Shown here in pieces: positions 11,796 to 22,046 of a stretch of 64,000 bases of DNA. The stretch spans positions 434,001 to 498,000 of the forward strand of contig NW_026089428.1 of the NCBI RefSeq assembly GCF_933775445.1, written 5' to 3'. The DNA is from Argentina anserina (Eukaryota; Streptophyta; Magnoliopsida; Rosales; Rosaceae). A program made the position numbers and the translations under genes. The notes beneath the pieces are model-generated. The model was not told where the DNA came from. It ran no database searches and saw only the letters and a program-made list of their open reading frames with translations. Numbering within the stretch: the first letter of the stretch is position 1; each line of letters opens with the position of its first letter.

Positions 11796-13118
11796 ATGCG
11801 AGTTTATATTGTATTTGAGAGTTTTGCAAGTGTGGGATTGTGTTTCTTTCAAACTGAGTATCTTTACATCGTTTGCGTATCTTTCCTATTCTAATTGTGT
11901 ATCTTTACATCGTTTGCGTATCTTTACTATTCCAATTGTGTATCTTTTCATTTCTCGTTTGAGTATCTTTCTGTAAGGCTTCTGATGCGAGTTTCTATTG
12001 TATTTAGGAGTTTTGCAAGTGTGGGAGTGTGTTTTATTCAAACTGAGTATCTTTACATCGTTTGCGTATCTTTACTACTCCAATTGTGTATCTTTACATC
12101 GTTTGCGTATCTTTACTATTCCAATTGTGTATCTTTTCATTTCTCGTTTCAGTATCTTTCTGTAAGGCTTCTGATGCGAGTTTCTATTGTATTTGAGAGT
12201 TCTGCAAGTGTGGGAGTGTGTTTCTTTCAAACTGAGTATCTTTACATCGTTTGCGTATCTTTACTATTCCAATTGTGTATCTTTACATCGTTTCCGTATC
12301 TTTACTATTCCAACTGTGTATCTTTTCATTTCTCGTTTGAGTATCTTTCTGTAAGGCTTCTGATGCGAGTTTATATTGTATTTGAGAGTTTTGCAAGTGT
12401 GGGAGTGTGTTTCTTTCAAACTGAGTATCTTTACATCGTTTGCGTATCTTTCCTATTCCAATTGTGTATCTTTACATCGTTTGCGTATCTTTACTATTCC
12501 AATTGTGTATCTTTTCATTTCTCGTTTGAGTATCTTTCTGTAAGGCTTCTGATGCGAGTTTCTATTATATTTAGGAGTTTTGCAAGTGTGGGAGTGTGTT
12601 TTATTCAAACTGAGTATCTTTACATCGTTTGCGTGTCTTTACTACTCCTATTGTGTATCTTTACATCGTTTGCGTATCTTTACTATTCCAATTGTGTATC
12701 TTTTCATTTCTCGTTTCAGTATCTTTCTGTAAGGCTTCTGATGCGAGTTTCTATTGTATTTGAGAGTTTTGCAAGTGTGGGAGTGTGTTTTATTCAAACT
12801 GAGTATCTTTACATCGTTTGCGTGTCTTTACTACTCCTATTGTGTATCTTTACATCGTTTGCGTATCTTTACTATTCCAATTGTGTATCTTTTCATTTCT
12901 CGTTTCAGTATCTTTCTGTAAGGCTTCTGATGCGAGTTTCTATTGTATTTGAGAGTTTTGCAAGTGTGGGAGTGTGTTTCTTTCAAACTGAGTATCTTTA
13001 CATCGTTTGCGTATCTTTACTATTCCAATTGTGTATCTTTACATCGTTTGCGTATCTTTACTATTCCAATTGTGTATCTTTTCATTTCTCGTATGAGTAT
13101 CTTTCTGTAAGGCTTCTG

Positions 13119-13348
13119 ATGCGAGTTTCTATTGTATTTGAGAGTTTTCCAAGTGTGGGAGTGTGTTTCTTTCAAACTGAGTATCTTTACATCGTTTGCG
13201 TATCTTTACTATTCCAATTGTGTATCTTTACATCGTTTGCGTATCTTTACTATTCCAATTGTGTATCTTTACATCGTTTGCGTATCTTTACTATTCCAAT
13301 TGTGTATCTTTTCATTTCTCGTTTGAGTATCTTTCTGTAAGGCTTTTG
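13119..13348 (+). repeat. 230-bp monomer (three 41-bp subrepeats)
   Basis: One of only two triple-41-mer units in the left arm, the other being its duplicate at 15578. It carries the GTTTTCCAAGTG variant. Confidence 0.9.
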
Positions 13349-13727
13349 ATGCGAGTTTCTATTGTGTTTGAGAGTTTTGCAAGTGTGGGAGTGTGTTTCA
13401 TTCAAACTGAGTATCTTTACATCGTTTGCGTATCTTTCCTATTCCAATTGTGTATCTTTACATCGTTTGCGTATCTTTACTATTCCAACTGTGTATCTTT
13501 TCATTTCTCGTTTGAGTATCTTTCTGTAAGGCTTCTGATGCGAGTTTCTATTGTATTTGAGAGTTTTGCAAGTGTGGGAGTGTGTTTCTATTCCAATTGA
13601 GTATCTTTACATAGTTTGCGTATCTTTACTATTCCAATTGTGTATCTTTACATCGTTTGCGTATGTTTACTATTCCAATTGTGTATCTTTTCATTTCTCG
13701 TTTGAGTATCTTTCTGTAAGGCTTTTG

Positions 13728-13876
13728 ATGCGAGTTTCTATTGTATTTGAGAGTTTTCCAAGTGTGGGAGTGTGTTTCTTTCAAACTGAGTATCTTTACA
13801 TCGTTTGCGTATCTTTACTATTCCAATTGTGTATCTTTTCATTTCTCGTTTGAGTATCTTTCTGTAAGGCTTTCTG
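13728..13876 (+). repeat. 149-bp short monomer (one 41-bp subrepeat)
   Basis: It lacks one 41-mer and has one extra T before CTGATGCGAG. It and its duplicate at 16187-16335 are the only short monomers in the left arm. Short monomers become common after about 22047. Confidence 0.9.
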
Positions 13877-14632
13877 ATGCGAGTTTCTATTGAATTTGAG
13901 AGTTTTGCAAGTGTGGGAGTGTGTTTCTTTCAAACTGAGTATCTTTACATCGTTTGCGTATCTTTACTATTCCAATTGTGTATCTTTACATCGTTTGCGT
14001 ATCTTTACTATTCCAATTGTGTATCTTTTCATTTCTCGTTTGAGTATCTTTCTGTAAGGCTTCTGATGCGAGTTTCTATTGTATTTGAGAGTTTTGCAAG
14101 TGTGGGAGTGGGTTTCTTTCAAACTGAGTATCTTTACATCGTTTGCGTATCTTTACTATTCCAATTGTGTATCTTTACATCGTTTGCGTATCTTTACTAT
14201 TCCAACTGTGTATCTTTTCATTTCTCGTTTGAGTATCTTTCTGTAAGGCTTCTGATGCGAGTTTATATTGTATTTGAGAGTTTTGCAAGTGTGGGAGTGT
14301 GTTTCTTTCAAACTGAGTATCTTTACATCGTTTGCGTATCTTTCCTATTCCAATTGTGTATCTTTACATCGTTTGCGTATCTTTACTATTCCAATTGTGT
14401 ATCTTTTCATTTCTCGTTTGAGTATCTTTCTGTAAGGCTTCTGATGCGAGTTTCTATTGTATTTAGGAGTTTTGCAAGTGTGGGAGTGTGTTTTATTCAA
14501 ACTGAGTATCTTTACATCGTTTGCGTATCTTTACTACTCCAATTGTGTATCTTTACATCGTTTGCGTATCTTTACTATTCCAATTGTGTATCTTTTCATT
14601 TCTCGTTTCAGTATCTTTCTGTAAGGCTTCTG
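13877..14632 (+). repeat. Four-monomer higher-order repeat, copy 5
   Basis: E-G-Y-R order at 13877, 14066, 14255 and 14444. It is part of the first copy of the 2459-bp tandem duplication. Confidence 0.87.
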
Positions 14633-15577
14633 ATGCGAGTTTCTATTGTATTTGAGAGTTTTGCAAGTGTGGGAGTGTGTTTCTTTCAAACTGAGTATCT
14701 TTACATCGTTTGCGTATCTTTACTATTCCAATTGTGTATCTTTACATCGTTTGCGTATCTTTACTATTCCAATTGTGTATCTTTTCATTTCTCGTTTGAG
14801 TATCTTTCTGTAAGGCTTCTGATGCGAGTTTCTATTGTATTTGAGAGTTTTGCAAGTGTGGGAGTGTGTTTCTTTCAAACTGAGTATCTTTACATCGTTT
14901 GCGTATCTTTACTATTCCAATTGTGTATCTTTACATCGTTTGCGTATCTTTACTATTCCAATTGTGTATCTTTTCATTTCTCGTTTGAGTATCTTTCTGT
15001 AAGGCTTCTGATGCGAGTTTCTATTGTATTTAGGAGTTTTGCAAGTGTGGGAGTGTGTTTTATTCAAACTGAGTATCTTTACATCGTTTGCGTGTCTTTA
15101 CTACTCCTATTGTGTATCTTTACATCGTTTGCGTATCTTTACTATTCCAATTGTGTATCTTTTCATTTCTCGTTTCAGTATCTTTCTGTAAGGCTTCTGA
15201 TGCGAGTTTCTATTGTATTTGAGAGTTTTGCAAGTGTGGGAGTGTGTTTTATTCAAACTGAGTATCTTTACATCGTTTGCGTGTCTTTACTACTCCTATT
15301 GTGTATCTTTACATCGTTTGCGTATCTTTACTATTCCAATTGTGTATCTTTTCATTTCTCGTTTCAGTATCTTTCTGTAAGGCTTCTGATGCGAGTTTCT
15401 ATTGTATTTGAGAGTTTTGCAAGTGTGGGAGTGTGTTTCTTTCAAACTGAGTATCTTTACATCGTTTGCGTATCTTTACTATTCCAATTGTGTATCTTTA
15501 CATCGTTTGCGTATCTTTACTATTCCAATTGTGTATCTTTTCATTTCTCGTATGAGTATCTTTCTGTAAGGCTTCTG

Positions 15578-15807
15578 ATGCGAGTTTCTATTGTATTTGA
15601 GAGTTTTCCAAGTGTGGGAGTGTGTTTCTTTCAAACTGAGTATCTTTACATCGTTTGCGTATCTTTACTATTCCAATTGTGTATCTTTACATCGTTTGCG
15701 TATCTTTACTATTCCAATTGTGTATCTTTACATCGTTTGCGTATCTTTACTATTCCAATTGTGTATCTTTTCATTTCTCGTTTGAGTATCTTTCTGTAAG
15801 GCTTTTG
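15578..15807 (+). repeat. 230-bp monomer (three 41-bp subrepeats)
   Basis: Duplicate of the 230-bp monomer at 13119, within the second 2459-bp block. Confidence 0.9.
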
Positions 15808-16186
15808 ATGCGAGTTTCTATTGTGTTTGAGAGTTTTGCAAGTGTGGGAGTGTGTTTCATTCAAACTGAGTATCTTTACATCGTTTGCGTATCTTTCCTA
15901 TTCCAATTGTGTATCTTTACATCGTTTGCGTATCTTTACTATTCCAACTGTGTATCTTTTCATTTCTCGTTTGAGTATCTTTCTGTAAGGCTTCTGATGC
16001 GAGTTTCTATTGTATTTGAGAGTTTTGCAAGTGTGGGAGTGTGTTTCTATTCCAATTGAGTATCTTTACATAGTTTGCGTATCTTTACTATTCCAATTGT
16101 GTATCTTTACATCGTTTGCGTATGTTTACTATTCCAATTGTGTATCTTTTCATTTCTCGTTTGAGTATCTTTCTGTAAGGCTTTTG

Positions 16187-16335
16187 ATGCGAGTTTCTAT
16201 TGTATTTGAGAGTTTTCCAAGTGTGGGAGTGTGTTTCTTTCAAACTGAGTATCTTTACATCGTTTGCGTATCTTTACTATTCCAATTGTGTATCTTTTCA
16301 TTTCTCGTTTGAGTATCTTTCTGTAAGGCTTTCTG
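16187..16335 (+). repeat. 149-bp short monomer (one 41-bp subrepeat)
   Basis: Duplicate of the 149-bp monomer at 13728, within the second 2459-bp block. Confidence 0.9.
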
Positions 16336-17091
16336 ATGCGAGTTTCTATTGAATTTGAGAGTTTTGCAAGTGTGGGAGTGTGTTTCTTTCAAACTGAGTA
16401 TCTTTACATCGTTTGCGTATCTTTACTATTCCAATTGTGTATATTTACATCGTTTGCGTATCTTTACTATTCCAATTGTGTATCTTTTCATTTCTCGTTT
16501 GAGTATCTTTCTGTAAGGCTTCTGATGCGAGTTTCTATTGTATTTGAGAGTTTTGCAAGTGTGGGAGTGGGTTTCTTTCAAACTGAGTATCTTTACATCG
16601 TTTGCGTATCTTTACTATTCCAATTGTGTATCTTTACATCGTTTGCGTATCTTTACTATTCCAACTGTGTATCTTTTCATTTCTCGTTTGAGTATCTTTC
16701 TGTAAGGCTTCTGATGCGAGTTTATATTGTATTTGAGAGTTTTGCAAGTGTGGGAGTGTGTTTCTTTCAAACTGAGTATCTTTACATCGTTTGCGTATCT
16801 TTCCTATTCCAATTGTGTATCTTTACATCGTTTGCGTATCTTTACTATTCCAATTGTGTATCTTTTCATTTCTCGTTTGAGTATCTTTCTGTAAGGCTTC
16901 TGATGCGAGTTTCTATTGTATTTAGGAGTTTTGCAAGTGTGGGAGTGTGTTTTATTCAAACTGAGTATCTTTACATCGTTTGCGTATCTTTACTACTCCA
17001 ATTGTGTATCTTTACATCGTTTGCGTATCTTTACTATTCCAATTGTGTATCTTTTCATTTCTCGTTTCAGTATCTTTCTGTAAGGCTTCTG
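16336..17091 (+). repeat. Four-monomer higher-order repeat, copy 6
   Basis: E-G-Y-R order at 16336, 16525, 16714 and 16903. It is the counterpart of copy 5, exactly 2459 bp downstream, in the second copy of the tandem duplication. Confidence 0.87.
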
Positions 17092-18204
17092 ATGCGAGTT
17101 TCTATTGTATTTGAGAGTTTTGCAAGTGTGGGAGTGTGTTTCTTTCAAACTGAGTATCTTTACATCGTTTGCGTATCTTTACTATTCCAATTGTGTATCT
17201 TTACATCGTTTGCGTATCTTTACTATTCCAATTGTGTATCTTTTCATTTCTCGTTTGAGTATCTTTCTGTAAGGCTTCTGATGCGAGTTTCTATTGTATT
17301 TGAGAGTTTTGCAAGTGTGGGAGTGTGTTTCTTTCAAACTGAGTATCTTTACATCGTTTGCGTATCTTTACTATTCCAATTGTGTATCTTTACATCGTTT
17401 GCGTATCTTTACTATTCCAATTGTGTATCTTTTCATTTCTCGTTTGAGTATCTTTCTGTAAGGCTTCTGATGCGAGTTTCTATTGTATTTGAGAGTTTTG
17501 CAAGTGTGGGAGTGGGTTTCTTTCAAACTGAGTATCTTTACATCGTTTGCGTATCTTTACTATTCCAATTGTGTATCTTTACATCGTTTGCGTATCTTTA
17601 CTATTCCAACTGTGTATCTTTTCATTTCTCGTTTGAGTATCTTTCTGTAAGGCTTCTGATGCGAGTTTATATTGTATTTGAGAGTTTTGCAAGTGTGGGA
17701 GTGTGTTTCTTTCAAACTGAGTATCTTTACATCGTTTGCGTATCTTTCCTATTCCAATTGTGTATCTTTACATCGTTTGCGTATCTTTACTATTCCAATT
17801 GTGTATCTTTTCATTTCTCGTTTGAGTATCTTTCTGTAAGGCTTTCTGATGCGAGTTTCTATTGAATTTGAGAGTTTTGCAAGTGTGGGAGTGTGTTTCT
17901 TTCAAACTGAGTATCTTTACATCGTTTGCGTATCTTTACTATTCTAATTGTGTATCTTTAAATCGTTTGCGTATCTTTACTATTCCAATTGTGTATCTTT
18001 TCATTTCTCGTTTGAGTATCTTTCTGTAAGGCTTCTGATGCGAGTTTCTATTGTATTTGAGAGTTTTGCAAGTGTGGGAGTGGGTTTCTTTCAAACTGAG
18101 TATCTTTACATCGTTTGCGTATCTTTACTATTCCAATTGTGTATCTTTACATCGTTTGCGTATCTTTACTATTCCAACTGTGTATCTTTTCATTTCTCGT
18201 TTGA

Positions 18205-18209
18205 GTATC
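18205..18209. repeat. Target site duplication, left (GTATC)
   Basis: GTATC of the satellite motif immediately before the TG that opens the inserted element. An identical GTATC follows the element at 20471. Five bases is the usual target duplication for LTR retrotransposons. Confidence 0.9.
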
Positions 18210-18542
18210 TGATCGGTTCGATTACTCGAGATCAATATTAACCCTGTAAGCATCGTTAGTAGTATAAAGCAAGAGGGTATCGTTCACAAACCGGGGATCC
18301 AACCAGGGTAAAGAATCACAAACATTTAACAACGAATTCATAAGAGTTTAAAAGATTTCAGATATATTTCGATTCAAACATAAAAATAAATCCTAAACTA
18401 ATATATACATGTGATCAACCAACCAACACATAAGCAATTACCAAACAAATAACATAAGAACAAAGGTAACGAAATCTAATCTCAATTAAGTTCATGCTGT
18501 AAGGTTCATTATACATCCTAGAATCGGTTATGCAGTTAAGTT

Positions 18543-18557
18543 CCTCCCAAGGTTCCT
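18543..18557. repeat. 15-bp direct repeat in the LTR, copy 1
   Basis: CCTCCCAAGGTTCCT occurs here and at 19116-19130, exact over 15 bp, with unrelated flanks. On the favoured orientation both lie in the presumed R-U5 portion. The meaning is unknown. Confidence 0.7.
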
Positions 18558-19115
18558 AACTCAATGACACTTTAACACATTCGAACTTAGTCCCAACCTC
18601 ATTCGAAATCTAACATACTTATCCTACCATGCAACTTCAAAGCCATGCATATTGAATTCATTAAGCATGTCACCTACTTAACCAACAATCATGCAATTCC
18701 AAAAATCACATAGAAAAGATAAACATATTCAAATGCACAAGTCTAACCGAACCTAGGCAATAATCGGTGAAGGTGACAAAGAACAAACAATTAATCAACT
18801 CCCAAGTATCAAAATCGTTTATAACTTTGGATTATTACACATGCGACGTCAACTTCCGGGTATCAATCACACACGTAAGTAAGAACACACCGAAAATCAT
18901 TTAAATAAATAAACATAAACTCATGGCATAACACCTAAAATCATTGAATTAAAAATCGAAAACCTTAATTCATGATGTCATTCAAAAGTTACAAATATCT
19001 CATAGACAAGAATAAAAATATCTTTAACAAAACCTAAACATAAATCATCCAAGAACAAGAACATAAAAACCCGAAAACTAAACATGAAGATCATAGAGTT
19101 ACACTTTATAATTCT

Positions 19116-19130
19116 CCTCCCAAGGTTCCT
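19116..19130. repeat. 15-bp direct repeat in the LTR, copy 2
   Basis: Exact match to 18543-18557, 573 bp apart. Confidence 0.7.
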
Positions 19131-19311
19131 TACAGAGGTAGCACGAGATCTTCAAGAGTATGGTATCCTAGGCTCCCAAGCTTTGGACAGAAAATATGAT
19201 GAAGGGTGGTGAATTCGGATTCTATGATGCTTGGTGAATGAAAGTGTTTGGGCAGAGCTTTGGCAAGTCTTGTGAGCAAGGTTGATGATGTTTATCTGTG
19301 GAAATGAGGTG

Positions 19312-19321
19312 CTATATATAG
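19312..19321 (-). promoter_or_regulatory. Putative LTR core promoter (TATA box)
   Basis: CTATATATAG is a palindrome, so orientation comes from context. On the minus strand it is preceded by a pyrimidine-rich GGGTTTCTTCCT stretch and followed by CACCTCATTTCCACAG and ACATCATCAACC, resembling a plant TATA box and C/A-rich leader. Transcription from the minus strand would start about 25-35 bp further on, near 19280-19290. The plus-strand reading is possible but its downstream sequence is less leader-like. Confidence 0.5.
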
Positions 19322-19429
19322 AGGAAGAAACCCAACGGAGGATGGCCACAAAGTCCACAAAGTTGAAACCAAATTGGTTGAGGTTTCCTAGATTCGGCAG
19401 ATTTGACCTTTGTCCCTTGTTGTGGCCAT

Positions 19430-19610
19430 AACTTTCTCTAGAAAATCGATATTGAGATGATTCCAACTGGCAATTTCAACTAGACTTCCGTGGCTTTTCA
19501 TCCATATAAGGTACATTTTCTCAATCATTTTGAGCTGTCCAGGGGAGCCCGTCAAAGATGGATGATCTGCACTGCCAGAATTCTGATTTCTATAAGGATT
19601 GCATATCTTT
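19430..19610. repeat. Diverged internal repeat of the LTR, copy 1
   Basis: Aligns with about 19975-20155 at an offset of 544-545 bp. Shared landmarks in order are GATATTGA, GATTCCAA, AACTAGACT, TCCATATAA, a GAGCT.TCCAGGGGAGCCCGTC core at 19532 and a GATTTCT/GATTCTT tail. Most of the block is well diverged, but the core is nearly unchanged. Confidence 0.75.
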
Positions 19611-19731
19611 TGCATTAATTACATATCTTCTTCCTCCTTTATTGCTGATTTCTTTTGCACAAATTTCTTCCTTTGAATTAGGGAGGCAGCAAAAGTCTTA
19701 ATTGTTGCAGCCATGTTTGATTTTTCTTACC

Positions 19732-19819
19732 TCTCCTCATTAAATTTGCTGCATGCCTTCTTTGACTTTCTTGCCTCTTCTCATTTAATTTGCTGCATGC
19801 CTTCTTTGACATTCTTTGG
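19732..19819. repeat. 44-bp tandem duplication inside the LTR
   Basis: Two adjacent 44-bp copies (19732-19775 and 19776-19819) share TTTGCTGCATGCCTTCTTTG and differ at a few positions. They lie between the two larger diverged repeats, in the presumed U3. Confidence 0.85.
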
Positions 19820-19974
19820 TGCTGGGATTTATGGACATTCTGATACATATTTGTGCTCTATTTGCAGGAGGAACAAAGTCCCAAGTTTCCCTCATAGCCC
19901 TTGGATCAAAAGCAAATCAATGGCTGAGATAATTCCGCCGAGTTCATTGGACCTCCGATCAATGATTCAGTCAT

Positions 19975-20155
19975 ATCTCTCTGTAGGAATAAGATATTGA
20001 TTTGATTCCAAATCCTACAGAAACTAGACTCAAATACCTTTATTTCCATATAAAGTAGGTCTTCTAACTCGATCGGAGCTATCCAGGGGAGCCCGTCGAA
20101 GTTGGACTATGAATATTGACAGCATTTTGATTCTTGAATGGATTGGGCTTTTAAG
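19975..20155. repeat. Diverged internal repeat of the LTR, copy 2
   Basis: Counterpart of 19430-19610, with the conserved core starting at 20076. On the favoured minus orientation both copies lie in U3, upstream of the TATA box, where duplicated enhancer-like segments are known in plant LTRs. Function here is inference. Confidence 0.75.
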
Positions 20156-20470
20156 TGTATTTTCTTCTCTTTCCTTGTGGAACTAGGATTGCTTTCCTTC
20201 TCCAATATGGATTTGTATTTCCTAATAAGAATAAGTATGTTAGAAACAAAGAAATACGAAAGGATGAATCCTACTCGAACAAGGAATCATATCTCAACAA
20301 GGATTATTAACACTTAGCACGATTTCATCATCAATTCACTCATAATTGATATAAGCTCTACCTAGACACTTATTCTTACAAAAGAAACTAAAACATACTA
20401 AATAAGAGGTAACAAAGAGTAAGAATAGGGCATAATCACATTAAGAACGTCACACTTTGTGCTCCTATCA

Positions 20471-20475
20471 GTATC
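20471..20475. repeat. Target site duplication, right (GTATC)
   Basis: Directly follows the terminal CA of the element and matches 18205-18209. It is followed by TTTCTGTAAGG, the expected continuation of the interrupted monomer. Confidence 0.9.
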
Positions 20476-22046
20476 TTTCTGTAAGGCTTCTGATGCGAGT
20501 TTATATTGTATTTGAGAGTTTTGCAAGTGTGGGAGTGTGTTTCTTTCAAACTGAGTATCTTTACATCGTTTGCGTATCTTTCCTATTCCAATTGTGTATC
20601 TTTACATCGTTTGCGTATCTTTACTATTCCAATTGTGTATCTTTTCATTTCTCGTTTGAGTATCTTTCTGTAAGGCTTCTGATGCGAGTTTCTATTGTAT
20701 TTAGGAGTTTTGCAAGTGTGGGAGTGTGTTTTATTCAAACTGAGTATCTTTACATCGTTTGCGTATCTTTACTACTCCTATTGTGTATCTTTACATCGTT
20801 TGCGTATCTTTACTATTCCAATTGTGTATCTTTTCATTTCTCGTTTCAGTATCTTTCTGTAAGGCTTCTGATGCGAGTTTCTATTGTATTTGAGAGTTTT
20901 GCAAGTGTGGGAGTGTGTTTCTTTCAAACTGAGTATCTTTACATCGTTTGCGTATCTTTACTATTCCAATTGTGTATCTTTACATCGTTTGCGTATCTTT
21001 ACTATTCCAATTGTGTATCTTTTCATTTCTCGTTTGAGTATCTTTCTGTAAGGCTTCTGATGCGAGTTTCTATTGTATTTGAGAGTTTTCCAAGTGTGGG
21101 AGTGTGTTTCTTTCAAACTGAGTATCTTTACATCGTTTGCGTATCTTTACTATTCCAATTGTGTATCTTTACATCGTTTGCGTATCTTTACTATTCCAAT
21201 TGTGTATCTTTACATCGTTTGCGTATCTTTACTATTCCAATTGTGTATCTTTTCATTTCTCGTTTAAGTATCTTTCTGTAAGGCTTTTGATGCGAGTTTC
21301 TATTGTGTTTGAGAGTTTTGCAAGTGTGGGAGTGTGTTTCATTCAAACTGAGTATCTTTACATCGTTTCCGTATCTTTCCTATTCCAATTGTGTATCTTT
21401 ACATCGTTTGCGTATCTTTACTATTCCAACTGTGTATCTTTTCATTTCTCGTTTGAGTATCTTTCTGTAAGGCTTCTGATGCGAGTTTCTATTGTATTTG
21501 AGAGTTTTGCAAGTGTGGGAGTGTGTTTCTATTCCAATTGAGTATCTTTACATAGTTTGCGTATCTTTACTATTCCAATTGTGTATCTTTATATCGTTTG
21601 CGTATGTTTACTATTCCAATTGTGTATCTTTTCATTTCTCGTTTGAGTATCTTTCTGTAAGGCTTTTGATGCGAGTTTCTATTGTATTTGAGAGTTTTGC
21701 AAGTGTGGCAGTGTGTTTCATTCAAACTGAGTATCTTTACATCGTTTGCGTATCTTTACTATTCCAATTGTGTATCTTTACATCGTTTGCGTATCTTTAC
21801 TATTCCAATTGTGTATCTTTTCATTTCTCGTTTGAGTATCTTTCTGTAAGGCTTCTGATGCGAGTTTCTATTGTATTTGAGAGTTTTCCAAGTGTGGGAG
21901 TGTGTTTCTTTCAAACTGAGTATCTTTACATCATTTGCGTATCTTTACTATTCCAATTGTGTATCTTTACATCGTTTGCATATCTTTACTATTCCAATTG
22001 TGTATCTTTTCATTTCTCGTTTGAGTATCTTTCTGTAAGGCTTCTG
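20471..22046 (+). repeat. Left-type segment of the right arm
   Basis: Monomers from 20493 to 21858 have the same types and order as the left arm (Y, R, plain, then a 230-bp monomer at 21060, a GTGTTTGAG monomer at 21290 and a chimeric monomer at 21479). The order at 20871-21668 matches 12930-13727, again showing continuity across the LTR. Confidence 0.85.

Larger units (their letters stand above)
12552..15010 (+). repeat. 2459-bp tandem duplication, copy 1
   Basis: Thirteen monomers (ten of 189, plus 230, 190 and 149 bp) repeated immediately downstream. All markers are offset by exactly 2459 bp, including the rare 230-bp monomer (13119), the chimeric monomer (13538) and the 149-bp monomer (13728). 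I saw only isolated differences, for example TATTATATTTAGG here against TATTGTATTTAGG in copy 2. Near-identity suggests a recent event or recent homogenisation. Confidence 0.9.
15011..17469 (+). repeat. 2459-bp tandem duplication, copy 2
   Basis: Direct neighbour of copy 1 with the same thirteen monomers. A private difference is TATATTTACATC near 16441 where copy 1 has TATCTTTACATC. Confidence 0.9.
1..18209 (+). repeat. Satellite array, left arm (189-bp monomers)
   Basis: This is a head-to-tail array of about 95 monomers in one orientation, and the window starts inside it. Almost every monomer is 189 bp, measured between successive GATGCGAG sites (for example 123, 312, 501, then 691, 880, 1069, 1258). 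Exceptions are single-base insertions giving 190 bp, three 234-bp monomers, two 230-bp and two 149-bp monomers. Monomers differ by diagnostic substitutions that recur in a fixed order, so the arm has a higher-order structure. No gene is embedded. The long open frames arise because 189 is a multiple of three and the T-rich strand has few stops in one frame. The family is not recognised. Orientation is given as the strand read here and has no known functional direction. Confidence 0.97.
18210..20470 (-). mobile_element. Solo LTR-like retroelement insertion, 2261 bp
   Basis: This is the only non-satellite DNA in the window. It starts TGATCGG and ends CCTATCA, so it has TG...CA ends with a 7-bp terminal inverted repeat matching at six positions. 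It is flanked by an exact GTATC duplication. Satellite monomer phase (18038 to 20493) equals one 189-bp unit plus 2261 + 5 bp, so the insertion is clean. I see no direct repeat of the first bases near the far end, no primer-binding site plus internal domain, and no gag or pol-like frame. A single LTR left by recombination therefore fits best. The minus strand is favoured because a TATATATA box there is followed by a C/A-rich leader-like stretch. That would give a U3 of about 1.2 kb and an R-U5 of about 1.1 kb. The alternative is a short non-autonomous element. The superfamily (Ty3 or Ty1 type) cannot be called. Confidence 0.85.
17849..20870 (+). repeat. Four-monomer higher-order repeat, copy 7, split by the LTR insertion
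   Basis: The E monomer starts at 17849 and the G monomer at 18038. The LTR-like element then interrupts the tail of G at 18210. Satellite resumes at 20471, with Y at 20493 and R at 20682-20870. The expected variant order continues across the insertion, so the two arms were one contiguous array before it. Confidence 0.88.

Noticed and set aside
1..18209. CRISPR-like array of direct repeats
   Set aside because: The repeats are contiguous and the intervening parts are also repeated. There are no unique spacers and no cas genes, and the context is eukaryotic.
19152..19615. Two minus-strand frames (104 and 75 codons) in the LTR
   Set aside because: They overlap the putative promoter and leader, overlap each other in different frames, and show no gag, protease, reverse transcriptase or other motif I recognise.
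19713..20000. 95-codon plus-strand frame in the LTR
   Set aside because: It spans the 44-bp tandem duplication and part of a diverged internal repeat. It has no recognisable domain and is likely fortuitous.
18210..20470. DNA transposon with short terminal inverted repeats
   Set aside because: The inverted repeat is only about 7 bp and the ends are TG...CA with a 5-bp target duplication, which fits an LTR better. No transposase-like frame is present.
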